This document shows positions 9,127 to 19,854 of a stretch of DNA of 64,000 nucleotides, piece after piece. Both the position numbers and the translations under genes were made by a program. Each line of letters begins with the position of its first letter. The first letter of the stretch is position 1. The stretch is from Rhodanobacter sp. (GTDB lineage: Bacteria; Pseudomonadota; Gammaproteobacteria; Xanthomonadales; Rhodanobacteraceae), in contig AP031382.1 in assembly GCA_040371205.1 (NCBI GenBank), positions 1,485,562 through 1,549,561 of the forward strand. The letters are read 5' to 3'. The notes under the pieces are model-generated. The model was not told the DNA's origin, ran no database searches, and saw nothing but the letters and a program-made list of their open reading frames with translations.

Positions 9127-9702
9127 TCAACCCTTGCGCCGGATACGCCACACCCACGCCGGCGGCAGGTTGAGCCACGCGCCGCCGATGCGCTCGGCCT
9201 GCAGGCCGAGTCGCTGCCGCAGCGCCCGCGGCACCGGGCAACGCAAGCCGTAGGTGAACTGGTAGAGCGCGCCGTCCGCCTGCAGCTGGCGCTCGAACAC
9301 GCCGCTCACGATGGCGGCGACTTTATCGGGCGGGAGCGAGAGCAGCGGCAGGCCGCTGATGACGGCGCTGGCGCGTTCGTCGCCGAACAGCGGCGAGGAG
9401 CGGCCCAGCCGCACGGCATCCATGCGCAGCACGCGCGCATGCGGATGACGTTGGGCCAGCGTGGCGGCGAGTACGGCGTCGGTTTCCACCAGCACCAGCC
9501 GGTGCCCAGGCAACCCGCGTTCCAGCAACGCCCGCGTGAACACGCCGGTGCCGGGGCCGAGTTCGATCACCGGGCCGTGCGCATGGTCGACATGGGCCGT
9601 CATCAGCCGCGCCAGCGCCGGGCCGGACGGCGCGAGCGCGCCCACGCTGCGCGGATCGCGCAACCAGGCACGCAGCAGATGCATGGTGTCGTTCAGTGGC
9701 AT
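9127..9702 (-). CDS. Small SAM-dependent methyltransferase (PmtA-like)
   Basis: A 191-residue class I methyltransferase. Motif I is VIELGPGTGVFTRALL at about residues 45-60, and motif II is LVLVETDAVLA. The N-terminal RDPRSVGALAPSGPALARLM is typical of the bacterial phospholipid N-methyltransferase (PmtA)/rRNA dimethylase-like group. It could methylate phosphatidylethanolamine, but small homologues of this type are often uncharacterised. It stands alone, with about 70-150 bp gaps on either side. Confidence 0.82.
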   Translation of the reverse strand: MPLNDTMHLLRAWLRDPRSVGALAPSGPALARLMTAHVDHAHGPVIELGPGTGVFTRALLERGLPGHRLVLVETDAVLAATLAQRHPHARVLRMDAVRLGRSSPLFGDERASAVISGLPLLSLPPDKVAAIVSGVFERQLQADGALYQFTYGLRCPVPRALRQRLGLQAERIGGAWLNLPPAWVWRIRRKG

Positions 9703-9770
9703 GGGCGGAGTGCTATCGGTTGTCCGTGGTCACCATAGCGGGAACGAATCGTGCGGATGTTCGGATGCGG

Positions 9771-10712
9771 TTATGGCATCACCGGCTTGCCGCCGTCGCG
9801 CACCGGAATGTCGATGTTGCACAGTCCGACCTTGCCGGCGGGTACGGTGTAGAAGCTGTCGCGGCGGTTGCGCTTGGCTTCGACCAGCTTGGCGAAGGTG
9901 GCGCTGTCGGTGCGAAGCACCTGGATGTCGGCGCGCTGCGCCGGCGGCAGATCCGCGGCGAGCCGCACCGAAAGAATCGGCACGCGCTGCTTGGGATCGG
10001 TGTAGAAGCCCATCGGCGCGGGGCCGCGCGGCAGGGCGGAGAGCAGCGGCATGCCTTCCAGCACGCGGCCGGCGACGGCCAGGTTGCGGTCCAGATTGCG
10101 TGGCGCCTGGCCGATGATCGCGTACAGCGAACTGCCGTTGCCGCTGTCGGGCGCGATGTCGCGCGCCACGCCCACCGCGCCGTAGCAGTGCGTCAGCCAT
10201 TCGCGCCCGGTGGCCGGGTCGCGTGCGGCGGGGAAGCCTTCGCTGAAACCCACCTGCGGCGCGTAGACGTCACCGTCCGGCAGCGGCGTCCACGGCAGCT
10301 TGGCGTCGATGGCGCGGGTGTATTCCGGCGGCAGGGTCTTCTTTGCCGTGCCCAGCGATTTCAGTTTGGCCGGATCGGGATGGTCGTCGTCGCTGGCGGG
10401 GTCGTCCCACTGCGCCACGAAGTTGTCCTGCACGCGGTTGATCGAGGTGCCGTCGAAGTAATGCTCGCGCACCAGGGTGCGGATGTTGGCCGCGTGCAGC
10501 GGAGTGAAATCCGGCGCCAGCTCGATCACCACGCGCCCCGTGGGCAGCTGCATGTAGAGCAGGTTTTCCGGATCGGGCGTGCGCCATTCGGAGGGTTTGG
10601 ACGCCTCCAGCAATTGCTTCGCGCTCGGTGTCGGCTTGTCTTGCGCGGCGAAGCTGGATGCTGCGGCGAAGGCGAATGTCGCGGCGATGGCGACGGCAAG
10701 ATGACGACGCAT
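9771..10712 (-). CDS. Exported cyclophilin-type peptidyl-prolyl isomerase
   Basis: A 313-residue protein with a Sec signal peptide (residues 1-22, [11 protein letters not shown]). The cyclophilin domain starts near residue 53 ([14 protein letters not shown]) and includes [22 protein letters not shown]. It is expected to catalyse cis/trans proline isomerisation in the periplasm. The domain is larger and more divergent than PpiA: an insertion around residues 105-165 precedes the second half ([11 protein letters not shown]), and the C-terminal region is family-specific. Activity may therefore be reduced; the fold assignment is firm. Confidence 0.85.
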   Translation of the reverse strand: MRRHLAVAIAATFAFAAASSFAAQDKPTPSAKQLLEASKPSEWRTPDPENLLYMQLPTGRVVIELAPDFTPLHAANIRTLVREHYFDGTSINRVQDNFVAQWDDPASDDDHPDPAKLKSLGTAKKTLPPEYTRAIDAKLPWTPLPDGDVYAPQVGFSEGFPAARDPATGREWLTHCYGAVGVARDIAPDSGNGSSLYAIIGQAPRNLDRNLAVAGRVLEGMPLLSALPRGPAPMGFYTDPKQRVPILSVRLAADLPPAQRADIQVLRTDSATFAKLVEAKRNRRDSFYTVPAGKVGLCNIDIPVRDGGKPVMP

Positions 10713-10811
10713 GGTGTCTCCCCCGATGGATGCTGTGGCGGCACGTTAGCAGGTGCCGCTTGGCGTGTGCGCGGTGCGCGGTGCGCGGCCGGCCCGGGCC
10801 GCGGCGCCGGC

Positions 10812-12194
10812 CTAGCTAGTCCTGCCGGCGCGCACGCGCTTCCAGGCGTAACCGATCCCGAGCAGGGCGAACCACACCGGGCTGGCGAGCAGGGCGGCGC
10901 GGGTATCGTTCTGCAGGCAGAGCAGCACCAGCACGAACGCGAAGAACACCAGGCACACCCAGCACATCAGCACGCCGCCCGGCATCTTGTACGCCGAGCT
11001 TGCGTGCTGCTGCGGACGCTTGCGCCGGTAGGCCATGTAGGCGAACAGGATCAGCGACCACACGAACATGAAGAGCACGGCGGACAGAGTGGTGACCAGG
11101 GTGAACGCGGTCATCAGGTTCGGCACGAGGTAGATCAGCGCCGCGCCCAGCAGCAGGCAGACGCAGGAGAACAGCAGCCCGAGCGACGGCACCGCCGCTT
11201 TCGACAGGCGCGCGAACGCCTTCGGCGCATGGTTCTCGCCGGCCAGGCCGTACAGCATGCGGCTGGTGGAGAAGATGCCGCTGTTCGCCGAGGAGGTGGC
11301 CGAGGTCAGCACCACGAAGTTGATCAGGCTGGCCGCCGCCGGCACGCCGGCCAGCACGAACAGCTGCACGAACGGGCTCTTGTCCGGCTCGACCAGTCGC
11401 CACGGCGTCACCGCCATGATCGCCGCCAGCGCCAGCACGTAGAAGATGATGATGCGCACCGGGATCGAGTTGATCGCCTTCGGCAGGTTGCGTCGCGGGT
11501 CCGCCGTCTCGGCGGCGGTGGTGCCGACCAGCTCGATGCCGACGAAGGCGAACACCGCGATCTGGAACCCGGCGAAGAAACCCGACAGCCCGTGCGGAAA
11601 GAGGCCGCCGTCGTTCCAAAGGTTGGCCAGCGTGGCCTTGTTCCCCGCCGGCGAGTGGAAGCCCCACATCACCAGTGCGAAGCCGACCAGCACCAGCGCG
11701 ACGATGGCGACGATCTTGATCAGCGCGAACCAGAACTCCAGTTCGCCGAACATCTTCACCGTCGTCAGGTTCAGGCCGAGCAGCAACAACACGCACAGCA
11801 GTGCCGGTATCCACGGCGCAAGGTGCGGCAGCCAGAACTGGGTGTAGGAGGCGATCGCGATCACCTCGGCGATGGCGGTGACGATCCAGCAGAACCAGTA
11901 AGTCCAGCCGCAGAAGAAACCGGCCCACGGCCCGAGCAGATCGGTGGAGAAGTCGATGAACGACTTGTACTCCAGGTTCGACAGCAGCAGCTCGCCCATC
12001 GCACGCATCACGAAGAACAGCATCACGCCGATGATCAGGTACACCAGCAGGATCGATGGCCCGGCCAGGCTGATCGTCTTGCCCGAGCCCATGAACAGCC
12101 CGGTGCCGATGGCGCCACCCAGGGCGATCAGTTGCAGGTGGCGGTTGGAGAGGCTGCGCCTCAGGTGATCCGGCTGTTGCGTAGGGTCGGACAT
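10812..12194 (-). CDS. cycA: D-serine/D-alanine/glycine permease CycA
   Basis: A 460-residue APC-superfamily amino-acid permease with about twelve transmembrane helices. The N-terminal signature IGGAIGTGLFMGSGKTIS is intact (read here as LGGAIGTGLFMGSGK). The stretches GPWAGFFCGWTYWFCW and FAFVGIELVGTTAAET closely follow E. coli CycA, which imports glycine, D-alanine and D-serine with protons. I used the ATG at 12194; a TTG 30 bp upstream would add ten residues. It has its own strand segment, diverging from the PadR gene. Confidence 0.92.
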   Translation of the reverse strand: MSDPTQQPDHLRRSLSNRHLQLIALGGAIGTGLFMGSGKTISLAGPSILLVYLIIGVMLFFVMRAMGELLLSNLEYKSFIDFSTDLLGPWAGFFCGWTYWFCWIVTAIAEVIAIASYTQFWLPHLAPWIPALLCVLLLLGLNLTTVKMFGELEFWFALIKIVAIVALVLVGFALVMWGFHSPAGNKATLANLWNDGGLFPHGLSGFFAGFQIAVFAFVGIELVGTTAAETADPRRNLPKAINSIPVRIIIFYVLALAAIMAVTPWRLVEPDKSPFVQLFVLAGVPAAASLINFVVLTSATSSANSGIFSTSRMLYGLAGENHAPKAFARLSKAAVPSLGLLFSCVCLLLGAALIYLVPNLMTAFTLVTTLSAVLFMFVWSLILFAYMAYRRKRPQQHASSAYKMPGGVLMCWVCLVFFAFVLVLLCLQNDTRAALLASPVWFALLGIGYAWKRVRAGRTS

Positions 12195-12286
12195 GCGGGC
12201 GCCAGGGTCGAGAGTTAGGCGCAACCATAGAAGAAACGCGTGATCCCCGCCAATGGCGCCACACCCATGACTTCCGGCGCATGTAC

Positions 12287-12305
12287 TAGTGTGAAGTCAA
12301 CACTA
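12287..12305. promoter_or_regulatory. Inverted repeat, candidate PadR operator
   Basis: TAGTGT-7 nt-ACACTA lies 39-57 bp upstream of the padR-like start and within the cycA/padR divergent gap. The half-site geometry suits a dimeric winged-helix regulator. It overlaps a possible -10 (TATGCT at 12304-12309), which would fit autorepression. No experimental support. Confidence 0.45.
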
Positions 12306-12343
12306 TGCTTTAGTCCAAGCTATGCAGCAGGGCGGGCAAGCAG

Positions 12344-12706
12344 GTGGACGAGATCGACGGCCAACTGAGGAAGTTCCAGAAGGAGCTGTCCGCGGGCACG
12401 GTGTCGCTGGTGCTGCTGGCGGTGCTGGGGCAGTCGCGCCAGCCGTTGTACGGCTATCAGATTGCCAAGCGGCTGGAGCAGGCGGGCGAGGGCGTGCTGG
12501 CGGGCAAGCAGAGCGCGCTCTATCCGGTGCTGCGCAATCTCGAAGGCGCGGGCCTCCTGGACAGCGAGGTGGAGCCCTCGGTGAGCGGGCCGCCGCGTCG
12601 TTATTACCGCATCACGAAAGTCGGCCGCGAGGTGTTGCGCGCGTGGATTGCCGCGTGGAACGCCAGTCGCGATTCCGTAGACAAGGTTCTGCAAGGGGAG
12701 CTGTGA
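12344..12706 (+). CDS. PadR-family transcriptional regulator (short type)
   Basis: A 120-residue winged-helix regulator of the PadR-s2 type. The core is VSLVLLAVLGQ, YGYQIAKRLEQ (recognition helix region) and ALYPVLRNLEGAGLL, followed by the wing PPRRYYRIT. The start is a GTG at 12344; no in-frame ATG is available upstream. The stop overlaps the next ATG by one base (TGATG), so regulator and membrane sensor are coupled. This gene pair is a known layout, with the regulator probably controlling its own operon. Confidence 0.9.
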   Translation: MDEIDGQLRKFQKELSAGTVSLVLLAVLGQSRQPLYGYQIAKRLEQAGEGVLAGKQSALYPVLRNLEGAGLLDSEVEPSVSGPPRRYYRITKVGREVLRAWIAAWNASRDSVDKVLQGEL

Positions 12707-13635
12707 TGACCACGCCGCGTACCATCGACGAATACCTCGAACAACTGCGTGCCGCGCTGCGCGGCGCCGATCCCGCGTTGATCCAGGACGCCTTGTACGA
12801 CGCCGAGGAGCACTTGCGCGCCGAACTCTACGAGCGCCCCGGCCGCGACGAGGCCGCCATGCTTGAACACGTGGTGGAGAGCTACGGCGCACCGGAGGAA
12901 GTGGCGGAGATCTATCGCGACCAGGAGATCCGGATCCAGCGTGCGATCCGCCCGCCGCCGCCGCCGAAGCGGGGTTCGGCCGTCGGCCGCTTCTTCGGCG
13001 TGATCGCCGATCCGCGCGCCTGGGGCGCGTTGTTCTACCTGCTGTTCGGGCTGGTCACCGGCATCGCGTATTTCACCTGGGTGGTGGCCGGCCTCTCGAT
13101 GTCGATGGGATTCTCGGTGCTGATCATCGGCCTGCCGTTCATCGTGCTGTTCTTCGGCAGCGTGCGCGGTCTGGCGCTGATGGAAGGGCGCCTGGTGGAA
13201 ACCATGCTGGGCGTGCGCATGCCGCGCCGGCCGCCGTACCCGCCCAAGCACATGACGCTGTTCCAGCGCATCGGCGCGATGTTCACCGATCCGCGCAGCT
13301 GGAGTTCGATGCTGTATGCGCTGTTGCTGCTGCCGCTGGGCATCTTCTACTTCACCCTGATCGTGACCTGGCTGGCCGTTTCGTTGGCGTTTGCCGCCGC
13401 GCCGGTGCTGAAGCTGGTGGCCGACTTCGGCGACTGGAATACCGGCAGCTGCACCGGCTTGTCCGACTCGGCCTGCCGCAGCATCGAATGGTTGAACGGC
13501 TGGGGCGGTGCAGGTGTGCTGTGTGTGCTGGGCGTGCTGTTGTTCTTCACCCTGCTGCACGTGGTACGCGGGCTCGGCCAGATGCACGGCGCGCTGGCCA
13601 AGCTGCTGCTGGTGCGCAGCGTGGAGCGCGGTTGA
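12706..13635 (+). CDS. HAAS-domain membrane protein with putative sensor domain
   Basis: A 309-residue protein. Residues 5-80 form a HAAS-like helical domain (IDEYLEQLRAAL and DAEEHLRAEL) that usually accompanies PadR regulators. A Pro/Lys linker (PPPPPKR, about residues 85-91) leads to a multi-pass membrane region. Two segments look like an internal duplication: DPRAW followed by GIAYFT, and DPRSW followed by GIFYFT, each heading a helical hairpin. Two cysteines (TGSCTG and SACRS) lie in a probable extracytoplasmic loop. The role is presumably to sense an envelope signal and antagonise the PadR protein; this is inference. Confidence 0.8.
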   Translation: MTTPRTIDEYLEQLRAALRGADPALIQDALYDAEEHLRAELYERPGRDEAAMLEHVVESYGAPEEVAEIYRDQEIRIQRAIRPPPPPKRGSAVGRFFGVIADPRAWGALFYLLFGLVTGIAYFTWVVAGLSMSMGFSVLIIGLPFIVLFFGSVRGLALMEGRLVETMLGVRMPRRPPYPPKHMTLFQRIGAMFTDPRSWSSMLYALLLLPLGIFYFTLIVTWLAVSLAFAAAPVLKLVADFGDWNTGSCTGLSDSACRSIEWLNGWGGAGVLCVLGVLLFFTLLHVVRGLGQMHGALAKLLLVRSVERG

Positions 13636-13698
13636 CCGGGCGCTGCGGGCTTTCTACGCTGGCGCGGCGCGGCCACGCGCGCTCCAGGGGATAGATCC

Positions 13699-15501
13699 AT
13701 GCGCTTCCGTCGATCCGGGCTTGCGGCCCTCGTGCTGGCCTCGCTTGCGGTTGCCGCGGCCGATGCGCCGATCAAGGGTTTTCCGCCGGTGCTGCCCGCC
13801 GCCGACCTAGTGCTGCGCGATGCCAGCATCGCCACGCTCGATCCGCTGCAGCCGCAGGTGCAGGCGCTGGCAGTGAAGGACGGCAGGGTCGCCGCGCTGG
13901 GCAGCGACACCGACATCGCGCGCTACGTCGGCCCACACACGAAAGTGATGGACCTGCACGGCGCCTTCGTTGCGCCCGGTTTCATCGAGGGCCACGGCCA
14001 CCTGCTGGATACCGGCGAGTCGCTGATGGAGCTGGACCTCGGCAAGGCGTCGAACTGGGACGCCATCGTGGCGATGGTGAAGGCCGCGGTGGCCAAGGCC
14101 AAGCCGGGCGAATGGATCGTCGGTCAGGGCTGGCAGCAGAGCAAATGGAACAAGGTGCCGCAGCCCAACGTGGACGGCCTGCCGTTGCCGGCCAGCCTGG
14201 ACGCGGTATCGCCCGACAATCCCGTGCTGTTGTCGCACACCAGCGGCCACGCCATCTACGCGAACGCCTTGGCACTGAAGCTCGCGGGCATCGGCCACGG
14301 CACGCCCGATCCGGCCGGCGGCAGCATCGTGCGCGATGCGCGGGGCAACGCCATCGGCGCGCTGCGCGATACCGCGGGCGATGCGGTGTTCGCCGCCTAT
14401 AACCGCTACCTCGCCACCTTGCCGGCGCAGGCGCTCGCTGCGCACAAGGCGCAGGCGCTGAAGCTCGCCATGCAGAATGAGGTGAGCAAGGGCATCACCG
14501 GCTTCGTGGACATGGGCGAGGATTTCAAGACAGCCGGCTGGATGAAGCAGCAGGCCGCCAAGGGCTTTCCGCTGCGCCTCTACGTCAACATCGCCGGCGA
14601 GCCGGTGGCCGCGTTGGACGCGAACCTGGCGAAATACCGCACGCTCGGCTATGCCGACGACCATTTCACCCTGCGCGGCGTCGGCGAGATCCTTTCGGAC
14701 GGCGCGCTGGGCACGCACAGCGCGTGGTTCCTCCAGCCCTACGACGATGCGCCAGGCATCAGCGGCAAGAACGTGGTGGCGATGGACGATATCCGGCAGA
14801 TCGCCCGGATCGCCGCGCGCGACGGCTTCCAGCTTTCGGTGCACGCCATCGGCGACCGCGCCAACCGCGAGGTGCTGGACGTGTTCCAGCAGACCTATGC
14901 GCAGGACCCGGCGGCGCACGCGCTGCGCTGGCGCATCGAGCATGCGCAGCACCTCGATCCGGCGGACATCCCGCGCTTCGCGCAGCTCGGCGTGATCGCC
15001 TCGATGCAGTCCATCCACGCCTGTTCCGACGCGCCCTACGTGATTCCCCGCCTCGGCCGGCAGCGCGCGCAACAGGGCGCCTACGTGTGGCATTCGCTGA
15101 TCGAAAGCGGCGCCATCGTGCTGGACGGCAGCGACACGCCGGTGGAGGACACCAACCCCATCGCGGGCTTTTATTGCGCAGTGACCCGCGACGACGGCCG
15201 CGGCGAGCGCTTCTTCCCCGCGCAGGTCAAGACGCGCATGCAGGCGCTGCGCTCGTACACCTGGAACAACGCCTACGCAGTGTTCGAGGATCGCCAGCTC
15301 GGTTCGCTAAGCCCAGGCAAGTTCGCCGACCTCGTGGTGCTCTCCGGCAACCTGTTGACCATCGCCGACGACCAGATCCTGCGCACGCGGGTGCTGTACA
15401 CCATCGTGGGCGGCAAGCTGGTGTACGAGCGGCCGGATGCCGCGGCGTGGCGCAACGGGCAGTCGTTCCCGCCGATGCCGGAGTTCGATCACGTGAATTG
15501 A
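13699..15501 (+). CDS. Exported YtcJ-like metal-dependent amidohydrolase
   Basis: A 600-residue amidohydrolase with a Sec signal (residues 1-23, ending ADA). The metal-binding HxH motif is FIEGHGH (H99, H101). Downstream are LSVHAIGDRANRE and RIEHAQH, the further ligands of the YtcJ/AepA group, and a C-terminal composite beta domain (GKFADLVVLSGN). The family hydrolyses N-acyl or amide bonds; the true substrate is unknown. It starts 63 bp after the HAAS gene and could share its transcript. Confidence 0.88.
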   Translation: MRFRRSGLAALVLASLAVAAADAPIKGFPPVLPAADLVLRDASIATLDPLQPQVQALAVKDGRVAALGSDTDIARYVGPHTKVMDLHGAFVAPGFIEGHGHLLDTGESLMELDLGKASNWDAIVAMVKAAVAKAKPGEWIVGQGWQQSKWNKVPQPNVDGLPLPASLDAVSPDNPVLLSHTSGHAIYANALALKLAGIGHGTPDPAGGSIVRDARGNAIGALRDTAGDAVFAAYNRYLATLPAQALAAHKAQALKLAMQNEVSKGITGFVDMGEDFKTAGWMKQQAAKGFPLRLYVNIAGEPVAALDANLAKYRTLGYADDHFTLRGVGEILSDGALGTHSAWFLQPYDDAPGISGKNVVAMDDIRQIARIAARDGFQLSVHAIGDRANREVLDVFQQTYAQDPAAHALRWRIEHAQHLDPADIPRFAQLGVIASMQSIHACSDAPYVIPRLGRQRAQQGAYVWHSLIESGAIVLDGSDTPVEDTNPIAGFYCAVTRDDGRGERFFPAQVKTRMQALRSYTWNNAYAVFEDRQLGSLSPGKFADLVVLSGNLLTIADDQILRTRVLYTIVGGKLVYERPDAAAWRNGQSFPPMPEFDHVN

Positions 15502-15515
15502 GGATGCGGCAACCC

Positions 15516-16166
15516 TCAATAATCCCGCACGTCCAGCACCATGAAACCGTGCGCGCCGTAGTCGCCCTCCCGCGGCCACGCGAGGGCAGCCAGCGCATCG
15601 GTGCCCGCCGCCCACGGCTCGTTGTCGAGCAGGACTTCGCAGCGCGCTTCACCCTCCGTCGTTCGGCGGTAGACCAGTCGCAGCCAGTGCAGTTCGGCGG
15701 GCGGGGCCTCGCGTTGCCACGCCGCCTCGATGGCCTTCGGCACCTGTTCCAGCACCTCCAGGTCGGTGATGTCCGCGCCGTGCAGGGTGAAGGGGCCGGC
15801 GAACACGTCCCAGGTGCGGACGGCGGTTTCCCATGCCGTGATCGTGAGCCTGCGGTCGTCGGTGACGTACCAGCAGGCGGTCAGCAGCGGATGCAGCGCG
15901 CTGTGCTCGAAGGCGCGCAGCGCGGCCGTGAAGCCGTCCGTGCCGTGGCCGGCGAAGCTTTCCTCGATGCAGCGTTCCTCGCTCAGCACGACGTCGATGT
16001 CGAGGTGTCCCGGCTCGTCGGCGTTGCCCGCGTGCCACTGGGCGCGCACGGAGGGGAAGTCGCCGTCGGTGGTCAGCCAGCCGTCCTCGTCGATGTCGAG
16101 TTCCACGCCGTTCCGCTCGAATAGCCGCAACAGGTGTTTCTGCAGTGCCGCGTTTTCCATCGTCAT
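15516..16166 (-). CDS. DUF6348-family hypothetical protein
   Basis: A 216-residue soluble protein resembling DUF6348 family members. It contains a conserved LxxHGxxxxxxxD-type start (residues 8-22), HLDIDVVLSEER and a C-terminal GAHGFMVLDVRDY. There is no signal peptide or transmembrane helix. I chose the ATG at 16166 because it overlaps the stop of the YgjP-like gene (ATGA). Function is unknown. Related proteins are scattered among bacteria and sometimes sit beside toxin-immunity genes, but nothing here supports that role. Confidence 0.7.
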   Translation of the reverse strand: MTMENAALQKHLLRLFERNGVELDIDEDGWLTTDGDFPSVRAQWHAGNADEPGHLDIDVVLSEERCIEESFAGHGTDGFTAALRAFEHSALHPLLTACWYVTDDRRLTITAWETAVRTWDVFAGPFTLHGADITDLEVLEQVPKAIEAAWQREAPPAELHWLRLVYRRTTEGEARCEVLLDNEPWAAGTDALAALAWPREGDYGAHGFMVLDVRDY

Positions 16167-16696
16167 TCCTGCGGGTGGTGGGTGGTGGTCGAAGGCAAGC
16201 CGGTCGAGGGCAATTCGCGCCAGGTCAGGTACAGGCGCAGGTCGAATTCGCGCTGGTGGTAGTCCGGCAGCATGTGCTGGCAGAGCTGGTAGAACGCCTT
16301 GTTGTGCTCGCTTTCCTTCAGGTGCGCCAGTTCGTGCACCACGATCATCTGCAGGAACTCCGGTGCGGCGGCCTTGAACAGGCTGGCCACGCGGATTTCC
16401 TTTTTCGCCTTGAGCCGGCCGCCCTGCACGCGCGAGATCGCGGTGTGCAAGCCCAGCGCCCGTTGCACCACGTCGAGCTTGCTGTCGTACAGCACCTTGT
16501 CGATGTTTGGCGCGGTCTTCAGGTGCTGCTGCTTCAGCGCAGCCACATAGCCGTACAGCGCCTTGTCGCTCTGCACGTCGTGGCGATCCGGGTAGCGTGC
16601 GGCGAGGTGTTCGCCGAGGCGCTGCTGCGCGATCAGCCGGCGCACCTGGTCCTGCACGGCTGGCGGGTACGCCTGGAGGTATTTCAGCGGGGTCAT
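16163..16696 (-). CDS. YgjP-like (M48/DUF45) metallopeptidase
   Basis: A 177-residue zinc metallopeptidase-like protein. The zinc motif is VVHELAHLKESEHNKAFY (HExxH with a downstream H/E), as in the YgjP/WLM group. It has no signal peptide and is probably cytosolic. It differs from typical YgjP (about 230 residues) by a shorter N-terminal half. It precedes the DUF6348 gene with a 4-bp overlap, so the two are probably made together. Substrate unknown. Confidence 0.85.
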   Translation of the reverse strand: MTPLKYLQAYPPAVQDQVRRLIAQQRLGEHLAARYPDRHDVQSDKALYGYVAALKQQHLKTAPNIDKVLYDSKLDVVQRALGLHTAISRVQGGRLKAKKEIRVASLFKAAAPEFLQMIVVHELAHLKESEHNKAFYQLCQHMLPDYHQREFDLRLYLTWRELPSTGLPSTTTHHPQE

Positions 16697-16762
16697 CGGC
16701 GCATTCTCGCATTGCGCCGGCGTGCGGGTATCGGTGGCCCGCCATCATGCCGATGCGAAACT

Positions 16763-18330
<1,568 letters not shown>

Positions 18331-18340
<10 letters not shown>

Positions 18341-18609
18341 GTGTTGTCCATATCAGGAATGACTCGTTTGCGGCCGAATATGACGAACTCGACGACAAGT
18401 ATCAGCAGCAAGCCGAGAAGCCAGATTGGCGTCCAGAAGATCAGGAAGACGACTAGGATGAATGACAGGTGGTTGGCATAAAGGTCTGGACTGGGTGGCC
18501 CTGATAACCATTGCCAGATCATCCATGCCAAATGAAGCACCATGCCTACGGCACAGATGGCGGTGGTAGTGGCATAGATGGATTGAGAGGAGCGGGAAGT
18601 GCCGCGCAT
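18331..18609 (-). CDS. Small low-GC membrane protein, unknown
   Basis: A possible 92-residue protein with two hydrophobic segments, roughly residues 12-35 and 46-76 (the latter long enough for one long or two short helices). I do not recognise a family. A GAGG sequence lies 9 bp before the ATG at 18609. The DNA is clearly less GC-rich than the rest of the cluster (about half G+C by eye), and codon choice differs. It sits between DUF1501 and the second DUF1800, overlapping the latter by 10 bp. It could be an inserted orphan gene or non-coding filler. Confidence 0.5.
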
Positions 18610-18642
18610 TTGAAATGCCTCGCATCCTTAAAGGCTCTCAAC

Positions 18643-19845
18643 CTACACCAATTGCAGATCCCTCGGCTTCGCCTGCGGGAACACCATCTGCAGCTGGCTG
18701 CCATTCAAGCCCCACAGCCGCGCGAACAGGCCGCCCAGCACGTCGCGGTAGTCGTTCAGTACTTGATAGTCGCGGTTCTGCAGCAGGTTGGGTTGGGTCA
18801 CCGCGAGTTGTTCGCCGGCGATGCGGCCGCCGGCCACCTTGCCGCCCAGCACCCAGTGCACGGTGCCGTGGCCGTGATCGGTGCCGCGGTCGCCGTTTTC
18901 GCGGAAGGTGCGGCCGAACTCGGAGAGCACGACCACCGTGGTGTCGTTCCAGTCGTTGCCCATCGCGTCGGCGTAGGCGGCGAGCCCTTCGCCGAGGTTC
19001 TTCAGGTTGTTGGCGAGGCCGCCCTTGGTGCTGCCCTGGTTGACGTGGGTGTCCCAGCCGCCGACGTCGACGAAGCCGAGCCGGTATTGGTCGCGCATCA
19101 AGGTGGCGATGCGGCGCGTCTCGGCGGCGAAGTTGTGCGCGCTGGGCGCGCCGCGGCTGGCGGCCACCATTTCGTTGCGCAGGTCGTCGGAGACGGTCTT
19201 GGGCAGGGCGAGGCCGTCGGCGCTGGCCTGCGCCAGCGCGGTGCCCTTGTACATGCCGGCGAGGATGGCCGATTGCCGCGCGTCGAAATGCGCCCGCGGA
19301 TCGCCCTTCAGCGAGATGTTGGGGATGTCGCGCCCGGCGCCCTGGAAGCTCAACGGCAGGTTGTTGGTGAAGGCGATGGCCGGCGTGGCGTTGTTGAGCG
19401 CGCCGGAAAGGCGCGCCATGAAACCGGAACGGTAATTCGTGTCGTGGCCCAGCGGTTCGCCGCGCTCGATGTGGTCCTGCGTCTCGAAGTGGCTGCGCGA
19501 GAGATCGTTGGTGCCGGCGAAGGGAATGAAGGCGAGCTGCTTCTTCTGCCACAGCGGATAGAGCGAGTCGCGCACCACGGGGTTCAGGCCCCAGTTGCCG
19601 TCCAGCGCCACCGCGCTGTCCGGGTTGCCGGCGTCGGGCTTCGCAATGGCCAGCGTGGGGCGCGATTCGTAGTAGAAGTCGCTGCCGCACGGCACCAGCA
19701 GGTTGTTGCAGTCGTAGCCGCCGCGCAGGAACACCAGCAGGAAACGCGGCGAGTTCACGGGCGCGGCGAACAGCCGGCTGGAGAACGAGAGCGTGGAGGC
19801 CGCGGCGGCGCCGGCGGCAGCAAGCAGGAATTCGCGACGGTTCAT
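18643..19845 (-). CDS. DUF1501 Tat-exported protein
   Basis: A 400-residue DUF1501 protein, related to the sulfatase/alkaline-phosphatase-like fold. It starts with a twin-arginine-type signal (NRREFLLAAAGAAAAS). Conserved blocks include LVFLRGGYDCNNLL near residue 38, VDVGGWDTHVNQG around 270 and VVVLSEFGRTFRENG with DHGHG around 315-330; these Asp/His positions are plausible metal ligands. It starts 9 bp after the first DUF1800 gene ends. Pairing with DUF1800 is widespread, but no reaction has been established. Confidence 0.9.
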   Translation of the reverse strand: MNRREFLLAAAGAAAASTLSFSSRLFAAPVNSPRFLLVFLRGGYDCNNLLVPCGSDFYYESRPTLAIAKPDAGNPDSAVALDGNWGLNPVVRDSLYPLWQKKQLAFIPFAGTNDLSRSHFETQDHIERGEPLGHDTNYRSGFMARLSGALNNATPAIAFTNNLPLSFQGAGRDIPNISLKGDPRAHFDARQSAILAGMYKGTALAQASADGLALPKTVSDDLRNEMVAASRGAPSAHNFAAETRRIATLMRDQYRLGFVDVGGWDTHVNQGSTKGGLANNLKNLGEGLAAYADAMGNDWNDTTVVVLSEFGRTFRENGDRGTDHGHGTVHWVLGGKVAGGRIAGEQLAVTQPNLLQNRDYQVLNDYRDVLGGLFARLWGLNGSQLQMVFPQAKPRDLQLV

Positions 19846-19854
19846 GGCGTCACC

